Assembly (NCBI GenBank): GCA_900315155.1
Contig: OMYB01000004.1
Span: forward strand, 62,001-126,000
DNA from: an uncultured Selenomonadales bacterium
GTDB taxonomy: Bacteria > Bacillota > Negativicutes > Selenomonadales > Selenomonadaceae
Direction of reading: 5' to 3'
Length of the DNA stretch: 64,000 nt
Shown here: one piece after another, positions 34,280 to 41,544 of the stretch
Layout: each line of letters begins with the position of its first letter
How positions within the stretch are numbered: the stretch's first letter is position 1
Program-made: the position numbers and the translations under genes
Notes under the pieces: generated by a model
Databases searched by the model: none
Seen by the model: the letters and a program-made list of their open reading frames with translations, nothing else
What the model was told of the DNA's origin: nothing

Positions 34280-35461
34280 ATGAAAGCTATCATCAATGCC
34301 CGTGCTATCCTCCCGGATGCATCGGGCTCTTTTTTTGCCGAAGAAGATACAGCCGTCTTTTATGACGAGCACATCGAAAAAATCCTGCCGATGCAGGAAT
34401 TTGCGCATATCCCCTTCACGGGAGACGTACTGGATGCCGGGGGACGCTGGCTTGCGCCGGGGTTCCTGAACATCCACATACACGGCTGTGCGGGATACGA
34501 TACGATGGATGATGACCCGGAGGCGCTACCGCAGATGGCGGCCATGCAGGCTCGTCATGGCGTTACGGGATTCCTGCCTACGACGATGACGTATGATTTT
34601 GATTCCATCGGGCGGGCGCTCACACGCGTGCGTGGAGCCCTGCAGGCAGCGGACTGGCAGGGTGCCCGCGTACTCGGTGCGAACATGGAGGGGCCGTTCG
34701 TGAGTCCGGCGTACAAAGGCGCTCAGAAGGAGTCGAATATCCAGAAAGCCGATTTCGAGAAGATCCGTCCCTATGCCGATACCGTGCGCATCATCACGAT
34801 CGCGCCCGAGGAACTGCACGGCGATTACTCTTTTATCGACCAGTGCAGTGAGGCTGGTATCATCGTTTCGATGGGGCACACGGCGGCAACGTATGAGCAG
34901 GCCATGGACGCCATGGCACATGGCGTCACGCACGTCACACACCTCTACAATGCCCAGACGAAGTTCCATCACCGGAATCCCGGCGTTGTGGGGGCGGCGT
35001 TCGACAGCGATGCGATGTGCGAGCTCATCACGGATAACGTGCACGTCCATCCGGCCGCTCAGCGCCTCGCCTGGCATGCCAAGGGTGGGAGGAACCTCGT
35101 ACTCATCACCGACTCTCTGCGCGCCTGCGGGCTTGGCGACGGCGAGTCGGAGCTCGGCGGGCAGAAGGTTTTCGTCAAGGGCAATCTCGCGACGCTCGCC
35201 GATGGTACGATTGCGGCCTCGGTGCTCTCGCTCAACGACGGCGTGCGTATCTTCCGCGACAACGTGGGCATCACGACGCCGCAGGCCGTGGAGCTCGTCA
35301 CGAAGGTGCCGGCTGGAGAACTCGGTATCCTCGATGCGTGCGGCTCGATTGAGGAAGGCAAGCGCGCGGACTTCGCGATTTTCGACGACGAGCTCCGGCA
35401 CATCACGACCGTGATCGGCGGTAATGTCTTTGCAGCAGGGGAGGAAAAAGAACATGCATAA
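34280..35461 (+). CDS. nagA: N-acetylglucosamine-6-phosphate deacetylase
   Basis: A 393-aa amidohydrolase-fold enzyme converting GlcNAc-6-P to GlcN-6-P. Metal and active-site motifs: GFLNIHIHGCAGYD (HxH near residue 64), NMEGPFVSPAYKGAQ (Glu near 138), SMGHTAATYEQA (His near 200), HLYNAQTKFHHRNPG (His near 222) and LITDSLRACG (catalytic Asp near 278). It is the first gene of a two-gene unit: the next gene, a ROK kinase, starts inside its last codons. Together they point to recycling or catabolism of N-acetylated amino sugars. Confidence 0.94.
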   Translation: MKAIINARAILPDASGSFFAEEDTAVFYDEHIEKILPMQEFAHIPFTGDVLDAGGRWLAPGFLNIHIHGCAGYDTMDDDPEALPQMAAMQARHGVTGFLPTTMTYDFDSIGRALTRVRGALQAADWQGARVLGANMEGPFVSPAYKGAQKESNIQKADFEKIRPYADTVRIITIAPEELHGDYSFIDQCSEAGIIVSMGHTAATYEQAMDAMAHGVTHVTHLYNAQTKFHHRNPGVVGAAFDSDAMCELITDNVHVHPAAQRLAWHAKGGRNLVLITDSLRACGLGDGESELGGQKVFVKGNLATLADGTIAASVLSLNDGVRIFRDNVGITTPQAVELVTKVPAGELGILDACGSIEEGKRADFAIFDDELRHITTVIGGNVFAAGEEKEHA

Positions 35462-36377
35462 TATCGCAGTCATCGATATCGGCGGCACGGCTATCAAATA
35501 CGGCCTCATGACGCCAGAGGGAACGCTGAAGCAGCAGGGGAGCATGCCGACGAAGGCACGGGAAGACGGTGCTGATGGCATCGTAGAGAAAGTCATCGGC
35601 ATCGTGAAGGAGTATCAGCAGCACTTCTACGTCGACGCTGTCGGCATCGACACGGCAGGCATTGTGAAGCCGGGCCAGGACGGCGAAATCGTTTTCGCTG
35701 GTGGGGAGAGTTTCCCCGGCTACAGCGGAACGAGGCTTGGTAAGCTCGTGCGCGAGGCGACGGGGCTGCCCTGTGTCGTCGAGAACGACGTCAATGCGGC
35801 GGCTATCGGCGAGTACACGCAGGGCGCCGCACGCGGCGCGAAATCGGCCTTTGTCATGACCGTAGGCACAGGCATCGGCGGCTGCCTCATCCTCGACGGC
35901 AAGATCTGGCACGGCGCGAGCTACAGCGCCGGTGAGGCCGGCTTTATGCGCGTGCACGGCGACCAGCGCATCTTCGAGGAAATCGCCTCGACGCGCGCCA
36001 TGCTGCAGGAGGCCGCCTACACGCACAACGTGAGCCCGGCTGAGCTCACAGGCGAGCAGGTCTTTGCCTGGGCACGCCGCGGCGACGCCGATGCGCAGGC
36101 CGCCATCGTGCATTTCACGCAAAACCTCTCAGAGGGCATCGCGAATATCTGCTGTCTCCTCAACCCGGAAATCATCGTCCTCGGCGGCGGCATCATGGCT
36201 CAACGCCAGATGCTCGCTCCGCTCATCACCCGCGAAGTCGAACGCCTCGTTCCCGAGGCCATGCGGAAAAACACCAGGATCGACTACGCCCTGCTCGGCA
36301 ATACCGCAGGCATGATCGGCGTGGGACAGTTGGCACGGCAGTTGCAAATTTTAGCTGATGGAAATGTTACGAAGTGA
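35454..36377 (+). CDS. ROK-family sugar kinase
   Basis: A 307-aa ROK kinase. The ATP site DIGGTAIKYG lies at the N-terminus, the catalytic region is VVENDVNAAAIGEY (catalytic Asp), and GTGIGGCLILDG follows. The usual zinc-binding CxCGxxGCxE motif of bacterial ROK proteins is absent: after GEAGFMRV comes HGDQRIFEE with no Cys cluster. There is no N-terminal HTH, so it is an enzyme rather than a repressor. The start ATG overlaps the nagA stop by 8 nt, with GGGGAGG inside nagA. In this context GlcNAc or ManNAc kinase, or glucokinase, are the options. Confidence 0.88.
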   Translation: MHNIAVIDIGGTAIKYGLMTPEGTLKQQGSMPTKAREDGADGIVEKVIGIVKEYQQHFYVDAVGIDTAGIVKPGQDGEIVFAGGESFPGYSGTRLGKLVREATGLPCVVENDVNAAAIGEYTQGAARGAKSAFVMTVGTGIGGCLILDGKIWHGASYSAGEAGFMRVHGDQRIFEEIASTRAMLQEAAYTHNVSPAELTGEQVFAWARRGDADAQAAIVHFTQNLSEGIANICCLLNPEIIVLGGGIMAQRQMLAPLITREVERLVPEAMRKNTRIDYALLGNTAGMIGVGQLARQLQILADGNVTK

Positions 36378-36402
36378 AATAGCATCCATCAATGATGGAC
36401 TC

Positions 36403-36431
36403 TTGACATAAAAAATTGTGCCTATTATACT
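36403..36431 (+). promoter_or_regulatory. Promoter of restriction-modification methyltransferase genes
   Basis: TTGACA at 36403-36408, 17 bp, TATACT at 36426-36431, predicted start near 36438. A leader of about 46 nt follows. Confidence 0.82.
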
Positions 36432-36450
36432 GGAACTATGATATTTCACT

Positions 36451-36483
36451 AGAGAGGGGCATGGTGTTCACAACACCATTTTT
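36451..36483 (+). promoter_or_regulatory. Hairpin between ribosome-binding site and methyltransferase start
   Basis: The only Shine-Dalgarno-like sequence (GAGAGGGG, 36452-36459) is 24 nt from the ATG at 36484. Between them lies a perfect hairpin, ATGGTGTT-CAC-AACACCAT (36461-36479), followed by TTTT. Folding would bring SD and ATG to about 5 nt apart. The same hairpin plus T-run could act as a transcription attenuator. A mini-ORF of 8 codons starting at 36461 ends with TGA overlapping the methyltransferase ATG. Confidence 0.55.
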
Positions 36484-37308
36484 ATGAATACCACATTAAC
36501 TCCGTTCGTAAAATGGGCTGGCGGTAAACGCCAGCTTTTAGATTCTATTGCAGCCAGAATGCCCAAATCGTACAATCGATATATTGAACCTTTTGTAGGT
36601 GGGGGAGCGGTCTGTTTTGCATTGGCTCAAGCAGGAAGTTATATCAATGACAGCAATACGGCGTTGATTAACACTTATCGTGTAATAAAACGATATCCCC
36701 AAAAGCTTATCGATGAAATTCGCATTTTGGATCAGAAAATAATTTCTGGGAAAAAGGAATTTTATTATGATAAGCGAACTCGCTTTAATGAGCTATTGAA
36801 AGCAAGAAAATATACCACAGAAACTGCAGCTCTGTTCATCTTTTTAAATAAGCATTGTTTTAACGGACTTTATCGCGTCAATAGTCATGGAGAATTCAAT
36901 GTTCCATATAATCAAAGTATTCGTCCATCTATTAATGAAGAGAATATAAGGGCTATTTCTGTTTTTTTACAAGATATAGAAATTTATCAAGGAGATTTTG
37001 CTAAGGTAGCGAGAATGGCTCAAAAAGGAGATTTCGTTTTTTTTGACAGTCCGTATGCCCCTGTTAATCCATTATCTTTTGATTCTTATACTAAGGAAGG
37101 TTTTCCAAAGAAGGATCATGAAAGGTTGGCTCGATTGTATCGTGATTTAACGGACAAGGGCTGCTTTTGTATGCTGACAAATCATAATACGGAATTTATT
37201 CGTGAGTTATATAAAGACTTTAGAATAGAAACAGTTTCCGTTCATAGATTTATCAATGCAGATCCCAGTAAGCGAACAGGTAAAGAAATTATTATTTGCA
37301 ATTATTGA
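36484..37308 (+). CDS. Dam/DpnM-type DNA N6-adenine methyltransferase
   Basis: A 274-aa alpha-class adenine methyltransferase, like M1 of DpnII-type systems recognising GATC. The SAM-binding motif is FVKWAGGKRQLL near the N-terminus, with IEPFVGGGAV (motif I region) and NKHCFNGLYRVNSHGEFNVP, conserved in Dam proteins. The catalytic motif is FFDSPYAPV, i.e. D188-S-P-Y rather than the usual DPPY. Base composition is clearly more AT-rich than the flanks, suggesting horizontal acquisition. The second methyltransferase follows 31 nt later. GATC specificity is inferred from family and gene order. Confidence 0.88.
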   Translation: MNTTLTPFVKWAGGKRQLLDSIAARMPKSYNRYIEPFVGGGAVCFALAQAGSYINDSNTALINTYRVIKRYPQKLIDEIRILDQKIISGKKEFYYDKRTRFNELLKARKYTTETAALFIFLNKHCFNGLYRVNSHGEFNVPYNQSIRPSINEENIRAISVFLQDIEIYQGDFAKVARMAQKGDFVFFDSPYAPVNPLSFDSYTKEGFPKKDHERLARLYRDLTDKGCFCMLTNHNTEFIRELYKDFRIETVSVHRFINADPSKRTGKEIIICNY

Positions 37309-37339
37309 TAAGAAAAGACTATGACTCCAAGGTGCTATT

Positions 37340-38224
37340 GTGGATAAACTGAAATCATTTTATAAGTCTCCAGAGAAAGATTTTACGTTATTACTAGGAG
37401 ATACATTTAAACTTTTACGGAAGTTTGATTTTAAGTTTAATATGATTTTCGCGGATCCTCCATATTTTCTGTCTAATGGTGGAATTTCTGTCCAGAGCGG
37501 AAAAGTGGTTAGCGTTAATAAGGGGAAATGGGATCGTTCACATGGATTTGAGGCAGATAATGCTTTTCATAAGCAATGGATCGAACTCTGTCGCGATAAA
37601 CTGACAGATGATGGAACTATTTGGATTAGCGGAACATATCATAATATTTTTTCTGTTGCTCAGGCATTAACCGAATTAGATTTTAAAATACTAAATGTTA
37701 TTACATGGGCTAAAACAAATCCACCGCCTAATTTATCCTGCAGATATTTTACTCACTCTACCGAATTTGTTATATGGGCGAGAAAATATAAAAAAGTTCC
37801 ACACTATTACAACTACGCACTGATGAAGCAAATTAATGGTGGGAAGCAAATGCGAGATATATGGGTGATGCCGGCTATCGCCCGATGGGAAAAATCTTGT
37901 GGTAAGCATCCTACCCAAAAGCCATTAGCTTTGCTGACGCGTATTCTCCTAGCATCCACACGTTCGGGGGATTGGGTGTTGGACCCATTCACTGGGGCTA
38001 GCACAACAGGGATTGCCGCGAGTTTGACTAATCGATATTTCTTAGGAATAGAGCAAGAGAAGGATTTTCTTGAACTCTCCGTGCGCCGCAGAAAAGAGAT
38101 TGAAGATCGCAAGATTCGTGATAGATATATCAAGAGATTGCATGATCTCTCTTATGTTCATCCTTCTAATCCTTGTGTTTTTGAGCAACGATCGGAATAT
38201 GTCACAGACATACCTTGGGATTGA
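37340..38224 (+). CDS. DpnA-like second DNA adenine methyltransferase
   Basis: A 294-aa beta-class methyltransferase. The catalytic motif IFADPPYFLS (D39-P-P-Y) precedes the SAM-binding motif DPFTGASTTG near residue 215, which is the order expected for this class. KHPTQKPLALLTRIL is the family segment just before it. The start is GTG, with AAGGTG 5 nt upstream. In DpnII systems the second methyltransferase methylates GATC on single-stranded DNA and protects incoming DNA during uptake; that role here is inference. AT-rich like its neighbours. Confidence 0.88.
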   Translation: MDKLKSFYKSPEKDFTLLLGDTFKLLRKFDFKFNMIFADPPYFLSNGGISVQSGKVVSVNKGKWDRSHGFEADNAFHKQWIELCRDKLTDDGTIWISGTYHNIFSVAQALTELDFKILNVITWAKTNPPPNLSCRYFTHSTEFVIWARKYKKVPHYYNYALMKQINGGKQMRDIWVMPAIARWEKSCGKHPTQKPLALLTRILLASTRSGDWVLDPFTGASTTGIAASLTNRYFLGIEQEKDFLELSVRRRKEIEDRKIRDRYIKRLHDLSYVHPSNPCVFEQRSEYVTDIPWD

Positions 38225-38248
38225 ATTCATATAAAAAACTCAAACTTC

Positions 38249-38272
38249 GCACATGGTAAACAGCCCATGTGC
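38249..38272. terminator. Hairpin between convergent methyltransferase and nuclease genes
   Basis: GCACATGG pairs with CCATGTGC around 8 nt. No close T-run follows on either strand, so termination is uncertain, but it sits exactly between two convergent genes. A second small inverted repeat (TTGGAA/TTCCAA) follows. Confidence 0.4.
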
Positions 38273-38331
38273 CTTGGAAAATCAACATTCCAAAGCGAGA
38301 TGATGCTGCCCTCTTTATTTTGAAAGCTCTC

Positions 38332-39675
38332 TTACTCGATAATTTCCAAATCCGTACAGTTGCTGAAAAGCCAAATCATCCAACTTCGAATCGTTTGGCC
38401 TCTTCTCTGGTACATTTTTTCGGATCCTAGGGAGATGCCTGTTCTGTGCATAGCCTCGATAAAGGCGCTTAGAGGAGGGATGCGCATGAGAGCATGTCCC
38501 TCAGGAGACGCAATTGACTGTATTGCATGCTGCGCTACTACATGCAATGCAGCATGTTTCATTAACTGGCAAGCAATTAGGAGATGCTTTTGAGATGTAC
38601 TGGCCGAAGCAATCCGACGGCCGATTTCTGTAACAGCAAATTGATTATTAGGGGTACTGTCTACAAGCCCAAGATATTTGCAGGCAGATGCATAGTAGTT
38701 GCCCTGACGAACTCTGAAACCATACTCATCAGCTAACTCGACACTGTTCATAGGTTCGTCACATAGCTTTTCAGTCATATCCAGAATCCGCCACATCTTA
38801 TCAGCTTGAGGGAAGGGAATATTTTTAGGTTCTTCTTCTGGAACGGTATTTTGTATAATAGAAATAACATCGTTAATCTGTATATTGGTGTCATCTAAGG
38901 TGAAGTGCCTACAGTTTACTAGTCGTATATCGGAGTATATCTTTGGATTTGGAAATTCATACTCCATTAAATGATATATACCGCTGGAATACATAAAGAA
39001 TACTGTTCGCACAGGTTTTTTTATTCGCATACGCCATGTCCGCATAGGGTAATAGAGCTGACGAATAAGAAAGTCATCATAAAGATGCTTTTTAGCCTCT
39101 ATGAGTGTTAAAGACCGCATGGACTCATATCCAGCATCGATTTCAATTTGGGAATTTTCTACCGGAATTGTTTGCAGTATGTTTTGATTATCGTTTATAC
39201 CGATCTGGAAGTCGAAGCACCCAGAGCCCATGCGGCCGGCAGTTGTGGCATAGAGTTTATCTTCACCGAGAAACTCGGATAAAATACCAGAAATTTCAGC
39301 AATATTTACCGCGATGGTTTCGGATGGTACATTATGAATATTTAAACTTTCAAGAAGTGAATTCCAGTGCATGGATTCTATTTTCCAGTTCTCTTCGTTG
39401 CTCATTTCATTTTCAATTGTGTGGTGCGTGAGATAATGTCCAATTGTATAGGATCCGCGAGTGAGAGGAAGGATGGATAAGAGATTCTCTTGAAAAATTT
39501 TGGGGAGTTGATAGTAATGGTCGAATTTTGTAACTAGTCTTGGTTCGGTTCCCAGATAATTTTTGATTTGTTCCGCAGATATTTCAGCAAATCCTTTTTC
39601 TTGAATCTGTTTTAGTATCGGATACATATTGAAGAGTTCTTCCCATACAATATCAACTTTTCTTGCCTTGGCCAT
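38332..39675 (-). CDS. Putative type II restriction endonuclease (PD-(D/E)XK)
   Basis: A 447-aa AT-rich gene convergent with the two methyltransferases. Roughly at residues 175-200 the sequence reads IEIDAGYES...TLIEAKKH, compatible with a PD-(D/E)XK nuclease core, followed by DDFLIRQLYYPMRTW, which I associate from memory with a group of annotated type II restriction enzymes. It is not similar to DpnII endonuclease itself. A C-terminal part (about 290-440) looks helical and may be a DNA-binding region. RBS AAAGGTGA. Position and composition make it the nuclease partner of this system, but the family call is from memory and activity is inferred. Confidence 0.66.
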   Translation of the reverse strand: MAKARKVDIVWEELFNMYPILKQIQEKGFAEISAEQIKNYLGTEPRLVTKFDHYYQLPKIFQENLLSILPLTRGSYTIGHYLTHHTIENEMSNEENWKIESMHWNSLLESLNIHNVPSETIAVNIAEISGILSEFLGEDKLYATTAGRMGSGCFDFQIGINDNQNILQTIPVENSQIEIDAGYESMRSLTLIEAKKHLYDDFLIRQLYYPMRTWRMRIKKPVRTVFFMYSSGIYHLMEYEFPNPKIYSDIRLVNCRHFTLDDTNIQINDVISIIQNTVPEEEPKNIPFPQADKMWRILDMTEKLCDEPMNSVELADEYGFRVRQGNYYASACKYLGLVDSTPNNQFAVTEIGRRIASASTSQKHLLIACQLMKHAALHVVAQHAIQSIASPEGHALMRIPPLSAFIEAMHRTGISLGSEKMYQRRGQTIRSWMIWLFSNCTDLEIIE

Positions 39676-39716
39676 TTCAAGTCACCTTTCCTATGAATAA
39701 TGTGCATCCCATTATT

Positions 39717-39745
39717 ATTTTAGATCGATTTGTATTGACTGTAAA
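39717..39745 (-). promoter_or_regulatory. Promoter of putative endonuclease gene
   Basis: On the minus strand TTTACA (39740-39745), 17 bp, TAAAAT (39717-39722). A GATC site (39723-39726) directly abuts the -10 inside the spacer. Confidence 0.68.
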
Positions 39746-39877
39746 GACTTCTAAATCTTACTTGCTTAAAGGTAAGCGGGGCTGCTCTGACGTTGCTACA
39801 AGTATGTTCTTTGAGACTTTTTCTCTAAATGATGTGATTTTTACCGTAATATTTACACCAAACCGTACGTATTTTCC

Positions 39878-39906
39878 TTGAAGATATCACTTTTCTATGG
39901 TATGCT
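39878..39906 (+). promoter_or_regulatory. Promoter of second DUF4143 ATPase
   Basis: TTGAAG at 39878-39883, 17 bp, TATGCT at 39901-39906, predicted start near 39913. The first in-frame ATG of the ATPase frame (39897) lies inside the spacer and so could not be translated from this transcript. Confidence 0.6.
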
Positions 39907-39944
39907 TTAGACGCAACATAGTTTTCAAGAAAGAGGGGATAATC

Positions 39945-41246
39945 ACGAAGCGGAAAGTAGAGGAGAGACTGCTGGCGTGGAAGAAGGATCCTTTCCATAA
40001 GCCATTGCTGCTCCAGGGGGCGCGCCAGGTAGGGAAGACGTATTCCGTGCTGGCTTTTGGGCGCGAGCATTATGAGAACGTGGCGTATTTCAATTTTGAG
40101 CAGCGCGCTGCGCTTCGGGAGACGTTTGATGAAGATCTGTCTCCGTCGTATCTGCTGCCTATCCTGGCTCATATTTCCGGGCAGACGATCATTCCGGGGA
40201 AAACGCTGATTGTGTTTGATGAAATTCAGCGATGCGATAAGGCACTGACCGCGCTCAAGTATTTTTGTGAGGAGGCTCCGGAGCAGCATGTGATCGCGAT
40301 GGGGAGCCTGCTCGGCGTTGCGGTGAATCGGGAGCAGTTCGCTTTCCCCGTCGGAAAAGTCAATCTCATGACCATGCGGCCGATGGATTTCGAGGAGTTT
40401 CTCTGGGGCGTGGGTGAGGAGGAGCTGGCAGCAGCGATACGCGATGCTTTTGAGGCGTCCCGTCCTTTGCCGGCTGTGCTGCATCAGACGGCCATGGAAC
40501 GGTACCGTCAGTATCTCGTCGTCGGCGGTATGCCGGAGTGTGTCTCGAAGTTTGCCGCGACAGGGGATTATCTGCTGGTGCGGAGTGCGCAGGACGATAT
40601 CCTGATCGGTTATCTCGATGATATGAGCAAGTATAATACAAAGACGGAGATACGCAGGACAAGGCTCACCTACGATAATATCACGGTCCAGTTGTCCCGC
40701 ACGAATACCAGGTTTCAGTATAAACTGCTGAAAAAAGGCGGCCGTGCCGCGGAATTTGAACATGCCATCGAATGGCTGGTGCTCTCCGGTATCGTGTCGC
40801 AGGTCTACCGGGCGGAGCAGGTGAAGAAGCCCTTGGATAATTATCGGGATATCGATGCGTTCAAAATTTACGTTTCGGATCCGGGCCTGCTCACGGCGAA
40901 AAAGGATCTCCATGCAGATGATATCCTGTATGGGATGGATCTCGGTGAACTCGATGATTTCAAGGGCGGCATGGTCGAGAATTATGTCAATACGCAGCTC
41001 GTCGCCAATGGGTATCGCACGTATTACTGGGAGTCCGAGGAAAAGGCAGAGATCGACTTCCTGATCCAGCGGGGCGGTGACATCATCCCCATTGAGGTAA
41101 AGGCGGCGGATCATACCCGTTCGAAGAGTCTTGCGGTCTACCGGAAGAGGTTCAACCCGGCTTATGCGGTGCGGCTTTCGCAAAAGAATTTCGGCTTTGA
41201 GGAGGGTTTGATGACGATCCCCCTCTATGCCGCGTTCTGTTTATGA
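39945..41246 (+). CDS. AAA ATPase with DUF4143 domain, apparent ACG start
   Basis: A 433-aa ATPase (433 codons from the chosen start). Walker A GARQVGKTYS is near residue 29, Walker B LIVFDEIQRC near 90, the DUF4143-type segment YRQYLVVGGMPECVSKF near 190, and a nuclease-like end KAEIDFLIQRGGDIIPIEVKAADH near 370. Family members usually begin MKRKV-like; here the matching codons are ACG-AAG-CGG-AAA-GTA, placed 6 nt after a strong GAGGGG. The only upstream in-frame ATG (39897) has no ribosome-binding site and lies within the promoter. So either ACG is the start, or the gene lost its ATG by one T-to-C change. Paralogue of the gene at 102-1436. Confidence 0.82.
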   Translation, partial: TKRKVEERLLAWKKDPFHKPLLLQGARQVGKTYSVLAFGREHYENVAYFNFEQRAALRETFDEDLSPSYLLPILAHISGQTIIPGKTLIVFDEIQRCDKALTALKYFCEEAPEQHVIAMGSLLGVAVNREQFAFPVGKVNLMTMRPMDFEEFLWGVGEEELAAAIRDAFEASRPLPAVLHQTAMERYRQYLVVGGMPECVSKFAATGDYLLVRSAQDDILIGYLDDMSKYNTKTEIRRTRLTYDNITVQLSRTNTRFQYKLLKKGGRAAEFEHAIEWLVLSGIVSQVYRAEQVKKPLDNYRDIDAFKIYVSDPGLLTAKKDLHADDILYGMDLGELDDFKGGMVENYVNTQLVANGYRTYYWESEEKAEIDFLIQRGGDIIPIEVKAADHTRSKSLAVYRKRFNPAYAVRLSQKNFGFEEGLMTIPLYAAFCL

Positions 41247-41289
41247 GCGGAAAATGGCATAAGTCGTTCTCGTTGGGTATTATAGAACC

Positions 41290-41333
41290 CAAAAAGAGGC
41301 TGTGATGAGTGATTGCTCATTCACAGCCTCTTG
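41290..41333 (-). terminator. Terminator of gltX-tRNA-Glu transcript
   Basis: AAGAGGCTGTGA pairs with TCACAGCCTCTT, with a further TGAG/CTCA stem inside. On the minus strand the hairpin is followed by TTTTT. It may also stop the convergent ATPase transcript. Confidence 0.83.
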
Positions 41334-41343
41334 TCATTTCTAA

Positions 41344-41418
41344 TGGTGACACCTATGGGATTCGAACCCATGAACCCGGCGTGAGAGGCCGGTGTCTTAA
41401 CCGCTTGACGAAGGTGCC
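41344..41418 (-). tRNA. tRNA-Glu(CTC), distal copy
   Basis: On the minus strand: acceptor GGCACCT/AGGTGTC, anticodon loop CTCTCAC (CTC), T-loop TTCGAAT, encoded CCA. Identical to the next copy and separated from it by one base. Confidence 0.94.
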
Positions 41419-41419
41419 G

Positions 41420-41494
41420 TGGTGACACCTATGGGATTCGAACCCATGAACCCGGCGTGAGAGGCCGGTGTCTTAACCGCTTGACGAAGGTGCC
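41420..41494 (-). tRNA. tRNA-Glu(CTC), proximal copy
   Basis: Identical 75-nt tandem partner of the previous tRNA. It lies 50 nt downstream of gltX on the same strand with no terminator between, so it is probably processed from the gltX transcript. A CTC anticodon reads GAG codons. Confidence 0.94.
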
Positions 41495-41544
41495 ATCATT
41501 TTTATTCTTTTGTGTCCCGTATCTCAGGGACGAATAATATTATA

